The notes below the pieces were generated by a model. The model made no database searches. It was not told the origin of the DNA and saw only the letters and a program-made list of their open reading frames with translations. Below, piece after piece: positions 1 through 7,825 of a stretch of 15,609 bases of DNA (positions are counted from its first letter, which is position 1; each line of letters begins with the position of its first letter). Source of the stretch: DASWRT01 sp036403035 (GTDB lineage: Bacteria > Pseudomonadota > Alphaproteobacteria > ATCC43930 > CGMCC-115725); assembly GCA_036403035.1 (NCBI GenBank), contig DASWRT010000080.1, positions 1 through 15,609 on the forward strand. The letters are read 5' to 3'. The translations under genes and the position numbers were made by a program.

Positions 1-264
1 CATGACGGCGTCGGCCGCATCCGGATCGACCGTGGCCGGATCGAAGCCGGCGAGACCGAGGATCACCGCCTTGTCGGTGCCGTGCCCGCGCCCGGTGAGC
101 GCAAGCGAGCCGTACAGCTGGATGACGACGCGCGCCACGCCGGGCAGGCGCCCACGCTCGGCCAGCGCACGGACGAACGTGCCGGCGGCCCGCATCGGCC
201 CGACGGTGTGGGAACTCGACGGCCCGAGGCCGATCTTGAACAGGTCGAACAGGCTGACCGTCAT
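1..264 (-). CDS. sdaA: L-serine dehydratase (L-serine ammonia-lyase), N-terminal part
   Basis: This is the first 88 codons of an iron-sulfur L-serine dehydratase, which deaminates L-serine to pyruvate and ammonia in the cytoplasm. The protein begins MTVSLFDLFKIGLGPSSSHT and continues VGPMRAAG. The FDLFKIGxGPSSSHTxGPM block is the hallmark of the N-terminal (beta) domain of single-chain bacterial L-serine dehydratases. The rest of the gene, including the Fe-S cysteine region, lies beyond position 1, so intactness cannot be judged. The ATG at 264 has a GGGAG ribosome binding site at 273-277. A tandem glycine riboswitch lies directly upstream, which suggests that the enzyme drains glycine-derived serine (glycine to serine by GlyA, then to pyruvate). 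That metabolic reading is inference. Confidence 0.93.
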   Translation of the reverse strand, partial: MTVSLFDLFKIGLGPSSSHTVGPMRAAGTFVRALAERGRLPGVARVVIQLYGSLALTGRGHGTDKAVILGLAGFDPATVDPDAADAVM

Positions 265-289
265 CGCAGGTTCTCCCAAGACGAACGAC

Positions 290-321
290 CGTCGCCCCGG
301 CCCACGGCCGTCACGGCGACG
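290..321 (-). promoter_or_regulatory. Leader hairpin between glycine riboswitch and serine dehydratase start
   Basis: A 7-bp stem (CGTCGCC pairing with GGCGACG, 315-321 with 290-296) lies between the end of the second glycine aptamer and the ribosome binding site at 273-277. Its place suggests that it belongs to the expression platform. No U-run follows it, so it does not look like a plain intrinsic terminator. Whether it competes with aptamer pairing was not modelled. Confidence 0.4.
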
Positions 322-324
322 TTG

Positions 325-545
325 CCCCTTTCTGTCTTGGGAACCTGAAAGATCGACCGCGGCGCCTGCCGGAATCGGCGGGCTGCGCGGCTTACCTCTT
401 CGGTGGGACGACGACGGCTACGGGCCGCCGCTGTCCGCTCTCCAGAGTCCTTATGCCCCGACAGTCCTTTTGCCTGAGAGTTTACGAGGGGCGCTTGCTC
501 CTTCGGCGCCGGCCCACCGGACCGGTCTCTCCCGCCGGGGCGGCA
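325..545 (-). promoter_or_regulatory. Tandem glycine riboswitch (two aptamers)
   Basis: Read on the minus strand, both aptamers of a gcvT-type glycine riboswitch are recognisable. Aptamer 1 has GGGAGAGACC (524-533), CCGAAGGAGCAA (495-506), CTCTCAGGCAAAAGGACTGT (461-480) and ACTCTGGAGAG (438-448). Aptamer 2 has CACCGAAGAGGTAAG (391-405), TCTTTCAGGTTCC (340-352) and GACAGAAAGGGG (325-336). Tandem glycine aptamers sense glycine and usually switch on glycine use. Here the switch is 60 nt upstream of a serine dehydratase start. A predicted promoter at 559-586 would start RNA just before aptamer 1, as expected. The element fills the gap between the serine dehydratase and the SDR gene; an apparent 97-codon frame across it is not a gene. 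Confidence 0.92.
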
Positions 546-558
546 ACGGGACACCGTT

Positions 559-586
559 ACTCTACCGAACCGAGCGGGCGAGTCAA
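559..586 (-). promoter_or_regulatory. Sigma70-type promoter for the riboswitch transcript
   Basis: On the minus strand TTGACT (581-586) and TAGAGT (559-564) are separated by 16 nt. The -35 matches the consensus at five of six positions and the -10 at four of six. The predicted start near 552 is just ahead of the first riboswitch aptamer, which supports the assignment. It lies downstream of the SDR stop, so the serine dehydratase is probably a separate unit. Confidence 0.6.
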
Positions 587-612
587 CGACGCTACGGCAG
601 TCGCCGCAGCGC

Positions 613-1361
613 TCAGAACGGCTCCTTGTAGGGCCGCAGGTCGATCTCGTGCGTCCAGGCCGTCGGGTGCTGACGGTGGATCTGCCAGTACGCCTCGGCG
701 ATCGCGTCGACCGCGAGCAGCCCGTCCTCGCCGCGCTGCTCGACGATCTGGGGCCGGCCGCGGCGGACCATGTCGCCGTCGATGACCCCGTCGATCACGA
801 CATGCGCCACGTGGATTCCCTGCGGCCCGTATTCCCGCGCCATGCTCTGCGCGACCGCGCGCAGCCCCGCCTTGGCCGCCGCGAAATGCGCGAAGCCGGG
901 CCGGCCGCGCAGCGAGGCCGAGGCGCCGGTGAACAGGACGGTGCCGCGGCCGAGCGGGAGCAGGCGCCGCGCCGCCTCGCGGCCGACCAGGAAGCCGCCG
1001 AAGCAGCCGACCCGCCAGAACGCCTCGAACGTCTCGGCGGAGACCTCGGTGAAGCGGAGGCGCTGATTGTTGCCGGCGTTGTAGACGACGAGGTCGGCAG
1101 GGCCGTGCCCCTCCTCCTCCGCCATCGCGAGGTCGAACAGGCCGGCGACGTCCTCCTCGCGCGTCGTGTCGGTCGGGACCGGCGTCGCGCGGCCGCCCTG
1201 CGTTTCGATCGTGCGCGCCACCCGGTCGATCTTCTCCGGCGTGCGGCCGGCGACGAGGACGTGATATCCCTCCGCGGCGAAGCGGCGGCAGAGCGCGGCG
1301 CCGAGCCCGCGCTCCGCACCGACGCCGACGACCACGGCTTTCGGCATCGCGGCCGTCATGC

Positions 1362-1365
<4 letters not shown>
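613..1365 (-). CDS. SDR-family NAD(P)-binding protein with Phe at the catalytic Tyr position
   Basis: This is a classical-size (250 aa) short-chain dehydrogenase/reductase, cytoplasmic, with unknown substrate. The Rossmann glycine motif is GVGAERGLG (residues 14-22) and the NAG motif is at 96-98. The usual active-site YxxxK reads FAAAK (161-165), so the catalytic Tyr is Phe while the Lys is kept; Ser149 and Ser151 are near the usual catalytic Ser. Relatives with this FAAxK pattern exist as I recall them, but their reaction is unknown to me. The GTG at 1365 forms a GTGA overlap with the stop of the upstream glutaredoxin gene; ATG at 1359 (residue 3) is an equally good start. The two genes are probably co-translated. 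Confidence 0.88.
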
Positions 1366-1739
<374 letters not shown>

Positions 1740-1832
1740 GACATCCTCCTGGCTTGAACGTCTGCTAAGATAGGATGATAAAGAACTTTCGGATAGAGTC
1801 TCCGGGCGCGCACTGCGGCGACCATACCATGA

Positions 1833-1849
1833 GCCCATGATACATGGGC
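1833..1849. promoter_or_regulatory. 17-bp perfect inverted repeat, possible operator
   Basis: GCCCATG, spacer ATA, then CATGGGC makes a perfect 7-bp inverted repeat in the divergent gap between the glutaredoxin gene (minus, start 1739) and the small membrane protein (plus, start 2022). It is about 94 bp upstream of the glutaredoxin ATG and 83 bp upstream of the EcfG-type promoter at 1932. No U-run flanks it. It could be a transcription factor site; I do not recognise the regulator. Confidence 0.4.
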
Positions 1850-1931
1850 AGCCGCCGTCCGCCCATATTCCGCGCCGGGTGTGCTCCGCATCGGTCACAC
1901 GGCGACACTCGCGTTCGACGGAATATTCCTG

Positions 1932-1956
1932 GGAACCACTCAACCACAGCGGCGTT
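1932..1956 (+). promoter_or_regulatory. EcfG-type (general stress response) promoter, exact consensus
   Basis: GGAAC at 1932-1936 and CGTT at 1953-1956 are separated by 16 nt, which is the exact alphaproteobacterial EcfG/ECF15 consensus. The predicted start near 1964 gives a leader of about 58 nt before the small membrane protein at 2022. Three more exact copies stand before other genes of this locus, which supports it strongly. Confidence 0.8.
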
Positions 1957-2021
1957 TGCGCGTGCGGTCCGACCTACGAGGGTCTTGAAACCGCATTGGC
2001 AAGACGGCGGTGGAGGGCGGG

Positions 2022-2306
2022 ATGATCCCACCCCAAGGCATTGTTCGGCAGCCGGAACAGGGCCGTCTGCGTCGCGGCGGCTTCCGCATTCGGCGGGCCG
2101 TCGAGGCGGAGCCGCTTCAGCCGGGCCGGCTCCGTCAGGTGAGCTGGCTCTGCATATATCTCGGAGGGCTCGCCTGGATGTCGGCGGTCGCGTACGCGCT
2201 CTGGAAGCTGCTTCAGGCGCTGGCGCACGACTTCCTGCCCAGCGGGCACGGCGGCCTGCTCGGCGGACTCCCGTCGGCCGTCCTGTCGTATCTCACTCTT
2301 AGCTAG
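2022..2306 (+). CDS. Small hypothetical membrane protein
   Basis: I do not recognise this 94-aa protein. It has a basic, Arg-rich N-terminal half and one likely membrane span (about residues 40-62, running from VSWLCIYLGG to the YALWKLL end), then a Gly/Leu/Pro-rich tail. The ATG at 2022 has GGAGGG (2012-2017) 4 nt upstream; an in-frame GTG at 2010 is the alternative start. An exact EcfG-type promoter lies about 66 bp upstream of the start, which argues that it is a real gene, possibly stress-induced. It is the first plus-strand gene before the polysaccharide locus, but a role in it is not shown by the sequence. Confidence 0.55.
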   Translation: MIPPQGIVRQPEQGRLRRGGFRIRRAVEAEPLQPGRLRQVSWLCIYLGGLAWMSAVAYALWKLLQALAHDFLPSGHGGLLGGLPSAVLSYLTLS

Positions 2307-2351
2307 CCGGCCACACCGCTTCGTCGATCTGGATTTTTCGACGGCGCAGTT

Positions 2352-2376
2352 GGAGCAAATTGCGAGTCACCCTGTT
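2352..2376 (+). promoter_or_regulatory. Degenerate EcfG-like site upstream of opgC
   Basis: GGAGC (2352-2356), 16 nt, TGTT (2373-2376) has one mismatch in each box relative to GGAAC-N16-CGTT, with the same spacing as the exact copies elsewhere in the locus. It lies 88 bp before the opgC ATG, in an AT-rich gap (about 2330-2465) that otherwise shows no clear promoter. A two-mismatch match could arise by chance in a gap of this size. Confidence 0.25.
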
Positions 2377-2464
2377 TGTCTCGCAGAAAATTTCTCTCAA
2401 ATTATCAAATAGATATTTTTGCGAAGCCAGGAATTCCCTTCCCATTCCCCATGAGTTTTGCACG

Positions 2465-3646
2465 ATGACGGTGGCGAAATCTACGCGGGACCTGCGCATA
2501 GATCTGTTCCGCGGTCTCGCGCTCTACATGATCTTTTCCGATCATATCAACCTGAACATTGTTCGGCTGTTCACGTACCATCGCTTCGGTTTCTCCGACG
2601 CGAGCGAGATCTTCATCTTCCTGTCGGGAATCTCGTGCAGCCTGCTCTACGGAAAGATCCTGTCGCGCGAGGGGTTCGCCGCGGCGCAGCGCCGCGCCGC
2701 GTATCGCGTCCTGCAGATCTATGTCGGCTATGTCGCCGTTGTGCTCGCCAGCTTCGCGGTGACCGCCGCGTTCCGCAACGTGCTCGGCTGGGACTACATC
2801 ACGGAGAACGAATTCGCGCTGTTGATGCAGGCGCCGGGCCGGGCGCTGCTCGGTGCGCTCGGCCTCTACTACACGCCACAATATGTCGACATCCTGCCGG
2901 TCTACATGGCCCTCGTGGCGGCGGCGCCGCTGGTGATCTACGGATTGCGGCGCCATATCGCGGTTACGGCGGCGATGAGCACGGCGCTATGGGCGGTCGC
3001 GACGTTCTCGTCGCATCTCGAGGTGCCGAACCTCGTCCCCAGCGGCGTCTCTGGGTATAACCCGTTCTCCTGGCAGTTCCTGTTCTGCATCGGGCTCGGC
3101 GTCGGCGAGCATTGCTATGCCGGCGGACGCTCGTTCCGGCCGGTTGGGTGGGTGAACGCCGTCTGCTGGTTAGTGGTCGCGGCGAACCTGCTGGCGCGCG
3201 TCCTCTACGATTTCGGCCGGTTCCACGAGCCCTGGCACGTCGAGTTCCTCGACGCCGTGCACGAGGCGAGCGGCGGCCAGATCGAAGGTTTCTTCCGGCT
3301 GACGCATTTCCTCGCCGTCGCCTATCTGGTCGCCGGCCTCGTTCGACCGCAGGCGGCAGCGGTGCAGAGCGTCTGGCTCCGGCCGCTCGTCTGGTGCGGG
3401 CAGCATTCGCTGGAGGTGTTCTGCCTCGGCGTACTGCTGAGCGAGTTCGGCTGCGTCTATTTCCACGCGGTGCAGCCCGCCCCAATCCATCAGCTTGCAG
3501 TCAATTTCGCTGGCTGGACGGCAATGTCGGCGCTGGCGCTGTACATGGGCGTCCGGCGGAAACGGCGCGTAGCGGCGTCGACAGCGGCGACGGTTCCGGC
3601 GGGCGTGCAGGTCGATGCCGGACACCGACGCTCGGCCGTCGCATAG
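2465..3646 (+). CDS. opgC: OpgC-family membrane acyltransferase
   Basis: This 393-aa polytopic inner-membrane protein belongs to the OpgC family, known for adding succinyl groups to osmoregulated periplasmic glucans. The family signature is clear: RDLRIDLFRGLALYMIF at residues 8-24, SDHI at 25-28, and FGFSDASEIFIFLSG at 41-55. About ten hydrophobic segments follow, and the tail (about 365-393) is basic and then Ala/Val-rich. The ATG at 2465 was chosen because the family core starts a few residues later; its ribosome binding site is poor. The frame stays open to a TTG at 2360, whose extra residues look unlike coding sequence. No opgG/opgH glucan synthase genes are nearby. In this context it more likely acylates the exopolysaccharide made by the neighbours, which is inference. 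Confidence 0.88.
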   Translation: MTVAKSTRDLRIDLFRGLALYMIFSDHINLNIVRLFTYHRFGFSDASEIFIFLSGISCSLLYGKILSREGFAAAQRRAAYRVLQIYVGYVAVVLASFAVTAAFRNVLGWDYITENEFALLMQAPGRALLGALGLYYTPQYVDILPVYMALVAAAPLVIYGLRRHIAVTAAMSTALWAVATFSSHLEVPNLVPSGVSGYNPFSWQFLFCIGLGVGEHCYAGGRSFRPVGWVNAVCWLVVAANLLARVLYDFGRFHEPWHVEFLDAVHEASGGQIEGFFRLTHFLAVAYLVAGLVRPQAAAVQSVWLRPLVWCGQHSLEVFCLGVLLSEFGCVYFHAVQPAPIHQLAVNFAGWTAMSALALYMGVRRKRRVAASTAATVPAGVQVDAGHRRSAVA

Positions 3647-3654
3647 CAGCGTCG

Positions 3655-3681
3655 CCGACGGCCGTAGCGGGTCGTCGGTTT
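3655..3681 (+). terminator. Possible weak terminator after opgC
   Basis: CCGACG (3655-3660) pairs with CGTCGG (3673-3678) and is followed directly by TTT. The stem is only 6 bp with a 12-nt loop and the T-run is short, so this is a weak call. Confidence 0.25.
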
Positions 3682-3703
3682 AGCAATTTCCATGAAATGA
3701 GAC

Positions 3704-3728
3704 TGAACTTTTTTCTACCTAGAGCGTT
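3704..3728 (+). promoter_or_regulatory. Near-consensus EcfG-type promoter in the gap before the first glycosyltransferase
   Basis: TGAAC (3704-3708), 16 nt, CGTT (3725-3728) differs from the exact sites only in the first -35 base. The -10 is framed by AGAG and CTCT arms (3721-3732). A second AGAGCGTTC lies at 3766-3774 without a matching -35. The gap 3647-4048 is AT-rich compared with its surroundings. It also holds a GGCGCC stem pair (3936-3941 with 3949-3954, 7-nt loop), which would sit in the long leader. I see no gene in the gap. Confidence 0.45.
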
Positions 3729-4048
3729 CTCTCCCATGCAAACCTATAAGCCCATTTTTCGGTGAAGAGCGTTCCAATAATAATGTCGGAGCATCAAGAG
3801 AATGACGGTTGCTCTGCGTTCAATTGTTGGGGAACCCCGAAAGGATCATGTGGCGCGGGCGAGCGTCGGGAAAGTTTCTTTTGAAAACATAGTCATCCTT
3901 CTGTCATGCTGCTGCGGGCGGTGAGATCAGTATCTGGCGCCTTGCGTTGGCGCCTCTCTGAGTTCTTGCAGCTTCGAGGCGGCGGTCGGCCGCTGCTGCG
4001 AGTCGGAGGGCGCTGGAACCGCGGGTGCGAGCGAGGTGGGATCCATTC

Positions 4049-5260
4049 ATGACCGTGCTCTACTTCGGTCCCGACAGGCAGGATCCGGCCGTCCGGCGCC
4101 GCGTCGCGCAATGGCGGCATGCCGGCTTCGACGTCCTCGCCTTCGCCTTCTCGCGGACGGCTCGCGATGCCGCGGACGGTGCTGCCGGCGACGGGCGGAC
4201 GGATTACATCGATCTGGGGCATCTTCAGCCGCAATCCCGTTTCGGGCGGCTCATCTCGATCGCGTTCGCCTGCGCCCGCCTGATATCGGTCCCGCGCCGC
4301 ATTGCGCCGGCAAAGCTGATCGTCGCGCGTAACCTCGACAACCTCATCGTCGCGCTCTTCGCCCGCTGGTTGTGGGGGGCGAAGGCCCCGGTCGTCTACG
4401 AGGTGCTCGACATCAATCCGGCCTGCACCGAGACCGGATGGACGGGGACGGTGATCCGCGCCGTCGAGAAGCAGCTGCTGCGGCGGGTCGACCTGCTCGT
4501 CGTCAGCTCCTCCCGCTTCGTCTCCGAATATTTCGAGCGCATGCTGGGCTTTCGCGGCCGCTCGTTCCTGTTCGAGAACAAGGTGCCGCGCTATGTCAAC
4601 GCGGCGCCGCGGCTGGACCGCGTGCTGCCGCCGGCCGTGGCCAGCGCCGGCCGCGGCCGGCGCTGGCGCATCGGCTGGTTCGGCTACCTCGATGACGAGC
4701 ATAGCTGGCAGCTCCTCAAGGGACTCGCCGAGGCGCTGCCCGACGGCGTCGAGGTCTACGTGCGCGGCGCGCCCTATACCAATTTCGACATGCCGCGCTT
4801 CCTGGAAGACGTGTCGCGGCTGCCGAACGTCCGCTACGGCGGACGGTACGACAATCCGGCCGACCTGCCGGCGATGTACGCGGCCGTCGACCTGGTGTGG
4901 TCAATCGATTGCAACAACCTGTTGACCAACTCGAAGTGGCTGCTTACCAACAGCATCTACGAGGCGGGCTATTACCGGGTGCCGGTTCTCGCGCTTGCCG
5001 AAACGGCGGTCGGCGAGATGGTCGCCGCCGAAGGGCTGGGCTGGTGCCTCAGCCAGCCGACCGTATCGGATCTCGTGACCTTCATCCGCGACCTCGACGA
5101 GCGGACGTACGATGCGCGGCGGCGGGAACTGATGGCGGTCGATGCGACCCGCTTCCTTGAAACCGACGAGATCGCGAGGATCTGGACGATCGTGGTGACG
5201 TCGTCCAGCCGGGAGACGCTCGCGCTCGACCGGACGAAGCAGGCGTCGCCGGCGGGTTGA
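4049..5260 (+). CDS. Glycosyltransferase, GT4-like (GT-B fold)
   Basis: This 403-aa protein has no signal peptide or clear membrane span and looks like a cytoplasmic, possibly membrane-associated, GT-B glycosyltransferase. The N-terminal half has VLYFGPDR at 3-10, LIVARNLDN at 90-98, VVYEVLDI at 115-122 and FENKVPRYV at 175-183. The C-terminal nucleotide-binding half starts with RIGWFGYLDDE (207-217). NSIYEAGYYRVPVLA (301-315) takes the place of the usual donor-binding E-A-x-x-x-G-x-P loop, with E305 the likely Glu. The ATG at 4049 is preceded by GAGGTGGG (4033-4040) at 8 nt; an upstream in-frame GTG at 4025 is less likely. Donor and acceptor are unknown, but the locus implies one sugar transfer in repeat-unit assembly. 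Confidence 0.85.
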   Translation: MTVLYFGPDRQDPAVRRRVAQWRHAGFDVLAFAFSRTARDAADGAAGDGRTDYIDLGHLQPQSRFGRLISIAFACARLISVPRRIAPAKLIVARNLDNLIVALFARWLWGAKAPVVYEVLDINPACTETGWTGTVIRAVEKQLLRRVDLLVVSSSRFVSEYFERMLGFRGRSFLFENKVPRYVNAAPRLDRVLPPAVASAGRGRRWRIGWFGYLDDEHSWQLLKGLAEALPDGVEVYVRGAPYTNFDMPRFLEDVSRLPNVRYGGRYDNPADLPAMYAAVDLVWSIDCNNLLTNSKWLLTNSIYEAGYYRVPVLALAETAVGEMVAAEGLGWCLSQPTVSDLVTFIRDLDERTYDARRRELMAVDATRFLETDEIARIWTIVVTSSSRETLALDRTKQASPAG

Positions 5261-5345
5261 GAATCCGTCCCGGCAGGCTCGCGGCCTGGGCCGCGTCCGG
5301 TCCGGTTCGCGCGCCGCTTTCCGACCCTCAGGGTTTCCATCCGCA

Positions 5346-5370
5346 GGAACCAAATTGCCTTTTTGGCGTT
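5346..5370 (+). promoter_or_regulatory. EcfG-type (general stress response) promoter, exact consensus
   Basis: GGAAC (5346-5350), 16 nt, CGTT (5367-5370) is an exact match. The predicted start near 5378 gives a leader of about 138 nt before the tyrosine kinase gene at 5516. This is the best regulatory signal in the 255-nt gap 5261-5515. Confidence 0.85.
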
Positions 5371-5380
5371 CCCCAACGCC
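5365..5380. promoter_or_regulatory. Inverted repeat overlapping the kinase promoter -10
   Basis: GGCGTT, CCCC, AACGCC form a perfect 6-bp inverted repeat that contains the CGTT -10 element and reaches the predicted start site. A T-run precedes rather than follows it on the plus strand, so it is not a terminator in that direction. It could be an operator or a 5'-end structure. The 10-mer GTTGGGGAAC from this repeat (minus strand) also occurs in the gap before the first glycosyltransferase, near 3828-3837. Confidence 0.35.
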
Positions 5381-5515
5381 ACGTAGGCAAGACCCGGCCG
5401 AAGGTGAGCCGCCGCGATGATCCCTCAGGCGCGGCGCTGCGGTTCCCCTGGGGCGTGGCATTGACCGACGTTGCGGCACCTTTGCCGGAAGATCGTACAA
5501 ACATGAGGCGGCAGC

Positions 5516-7825
5516 ATGGCTGTTTTGGATAATCCAGGCGAGTTCACAGGCGGCGGTGGCCTGCCGCGCAAGCTTCACCGCATCCGCGAGCAGGCCGTGC
5601 TGCCGTCGGCCCCGGCGCCGCTGGTATCGCTCGTCGACGACATCGACCTGCGGAAGATGGGACGCTCGATCTGGCGCTGGCGGGGCCTCGTGCTCTCGTC
5701 CGTCGTCGTCTTCGGCATCGGCAGCGCGATCTACGTCCAGACGGCGACGCCGCTCTATACGGCCACCGGCCAGATTGCGATCGGCCCGCGCCAGAACCAG
5801 GTCGTCAACATTCAGGACGTCGTCTCAAGCCTGAAGGGCGACAACGAGACGATCGCGACCGAGATGGGCGTGATCCGCTCGCGCAAGCTGGCGGAAAAGA
5901 CGCTGACCAAGCTCGCCCTCTACGATACGCCCGAGTTCGACCCGCCGACGGGCCTGTTCTCGCGGGTGAAGACGAGCGCGGTCGAGTTCCTGACCGCCCA
6001 TTCGGTCCTGCCGCCGACCGTGCTCGACAAGATGCGCATCGCGCAGGCGGACGGCAACGCGCCGGACAAGAAGCTGAACCGCGCGATCGACTTCTTCCTC
6101 GACAAGCTCAAGGTCTCGTCCGACGGCAAGTCGCGGATCCTGACCGTGTCGTTCCAGTCGAGCAGCGCCGATACCGCGGCGCAGGTCGTCAACACGCTGT
6201 CCGACTTCTACATCGTCGCGCAGCTCGACGCGAAGTTCGAGGCGACGAAGCGGGCCAACGACTGGCTGTCCGAGCGGCTCACCTCGCTGAAGCAGGAGTT
6301 GCTGACGGCCGACTCGGCGGTCGAGAGGTACCGCCGCGACCACGGCATCGTCCAGGGTCAGACCTCGACCCTGATGACCCAGGAGATGAGTGCGGTATCC
6401 GCCGATCTGACGGCGGCGCGGGCGAAGCGCATCGAAGCCCAGTCGCGCCTTGCCTCGGTGCAACGGTCCGACCTCGCTCGCGGCCGGCTCGACGCCGACT
6501 TGAGCTCGCAGCCGGAAGTGCTGCAATCGCCGCTGATTTCCCGGCTGCGCGAGGCGGAGTCCGACGCCGCGCGCCGCGCCGCCGACCTGCAGACGCAATA
6601 CGGCGACAAGCACCCGAAGGTGATCAACGTCAAGGCGGAACTCGCCGAGATCCACAGCAAGATCCAGACCGAGGTCGGCAAGGTCATCGAAGGGCTGCGG
6701 AGCGATGTCGTGGCGCAGCAGGCACGCGAGAGCAGCCTCAACGCGACGCTGGAGAAGCTGAAGGGCGATGCGGGGAAGGCCAACCTCGCCGAGGTCGAGA
6801 TGCGCGACCTGGAGCGAACCGCCGACGCTAACCGCACGCTCTACCAGAACTTCCTGCAGCGCTTCAAGGAGACGCAGAGCCAGCAGGACTTCCAGCAGGC
6901 CGACGCCGATATCGTCTCGGCGGCGGCGGTGCCCAATGATCCGAGCTTCCCGCAGAAGATCGTGATCATCCTGCTGAGCCTGATCACCGGCGGCATCATC
7001 GGCGTGCTGCTCGCCCTGCTCTGGGAGAACATGGACGTCGGCATCCGCAGCATGGAGCAGATCAAGAACCTGCTGAAGTCGAACCCGCTCGGCCTCATCC
7101 CGCAGACCGGCGCGCTGACCTCGCGGTCGAGCCCGTCGCAGGACATCGTCGGCAAGCCGATGTCGGCCTACGCCGAGTCGATCCGCACCGTACACGCCAA
7201 CCTGATGCTCACCGACATCGACGGCCCCAGCAAGACCGTGCTGGTCACCTCGTCGCTGCCGGGCGAGGGCAAGTCGACCACCGTGGCGTCGCTTGCGCAC
7301 ATCATGGCCCTCTCCGGCCAGAAAGTGGTGGTGGTCGATTGCGACCTGCGCCGGCCGAAGCTGCATAAGCTGTGGAACGCGCCGGAGCGGCCGGGCCTCG
7401 TGGACTGGCTGGTGCACCCGGGCAACCTCGACGAGGTGATCTATCGGGACCATCCGTCGGGCGCGCACCTGATCGCCGCCGGCAACGTCCCGTCGACCCC
7501 ACCGAACCTGCTGGGCTCGCACCGGTTCCAGATGATGCTGCGCGGCCTCGCGGAGAAGTACGACACGATCCTGATCGACTCCGCGCCGGTGATGGCGGTC
7601 GCCGACACGCGGGTGCTCGCCGCGCTGGCGGACAAGACGGTCTTCGTGGTGCATTGGGCGAAGACGCCGCGCAAGGTCGCCGCGACGGCGCTGGAGCAGC
7701 TCCAGGCAGGCGGGGCGGACATCGCCGGCGCGATCCTGACGCGGGTCGACGTGAAGGCGCACGCGAAGGACAAGTTCAGCGACTCGATCCTCTACACCCG
7801 CGAGCTGCGGGCCTACTACCGGTGA
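5516..7825 (+). CDS. Polysaccharide co-polymerase / bacterial tyrosine autokinase (Wzc/ExoP/GumC type)
   Basis: This 769-aa inner-membrane protein sets chain length and helps export capsular or exopolysaccharide. It has a Wzz domain with a first membrane span (about 57-75), a long periplasmic coiled-coil region (about 240-460) ending in the Pro-rich VPNDPSFPQK motif (472-481), and a second span (about 481-503). A cytoplasmic BY-kinase domain follows: Walker A SSLPGEGKST (579-588), Walker A' VVVVDCDLRRP (604-614) and Walker B TILIDSAP (684-691). The C-terminal tyrosine cluster is short, with Y760, Y767 and Y768, which would be the autophosphorylation sites. The kinase is fused to the Wzz part, as in Gram-negative bacteria. 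The ATG at 5516 has GAGGCG 5 nt upstream. The stop shares one base with the GH16 gene start. An exact EcfG promoter lies upstream. Confidence 0.95.
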   Translation: MAVLDNPGEFTGGGGLPRKLHRIREQAVLPSAPAPLVSLVDDIDLRKMGRSIWRWRGLVLSSVVVFGIGSAIYVQTATPLYTATGQIAIGPRQNQVVNIQDVVSSLKGDNETIATEMGVIRSRKLAEKTLTKLALYDTPEFDPPTGLFSRVKTSAVEFLTAHSVLPPTVLDKMRIAQADGNAPDKKLNRAIDFFLDKLKVSSDGKSRILTVSFQSSSADTAAQVVNTLSDFYIVAQLDAKFEATKRANDWLSERLTSLKQELLTADSAVERYRRDHGIVQGQTSTLMTQEMSAVSADLTAARAKRIEAQSRLASVQRSDLARGRLDADLSSQPEVLQSPLISRLREAESDAARRAADLQTQYGDKHPKVINVKAELAEIHSKIQTEVGKVIEGLRSDVVAQQARESSLNATLEKLKGDAGKANLAEVEMRDLERTADANRTLYQNFLQRFKETQSQQDFQQADADIVSAAAVPNDPSFPQKIVIILLSLITGGIIGVLLALLWENMDVGIRSMEQIKNLLKSNPLGLIPQTGALTSRSSPSQDIVGKPMSAYAESIRTVHANLMLTDIDGPSKTVLVTSSLPGEGKSTTVASLAHIMALSGQKVVVVDCDLRRPKLHKLWNAPERPGLVDWLVHPGNLDEVIYRDHPSGAHLIAAGNVPSTPPNLLGSHRFQMMLRGLAEKYDTILIDSAPVMAVADTRVLAALADKTVFVVHWAKTPRKVAATALEQLQAGGADIAGAILTRVDVKAHAKDKFSDSILYTRELRAYYR

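Noticed and set aside
261..554. 97-codon minus-strand frame upstream of the serine dehydratase
   Set aside because: It coincides with the tandem glycine riboswitch, whose RNA motifs explain the sequence.
3771..3775. Minus-strand GGAAC as a divergent EcfG promoter
   Set aside because: No CGTT lies 16-17 nt downstream on that strand, and no minus-strand gene follows.
5361..5380. Hairpin with T-run as an intrinsic terminator after the first glycosyltransferase
   Set aside because: The T-run precedes the hairpin on the plus strand and reads as A on the minus strand, so it cannot be a terminator in either direction.
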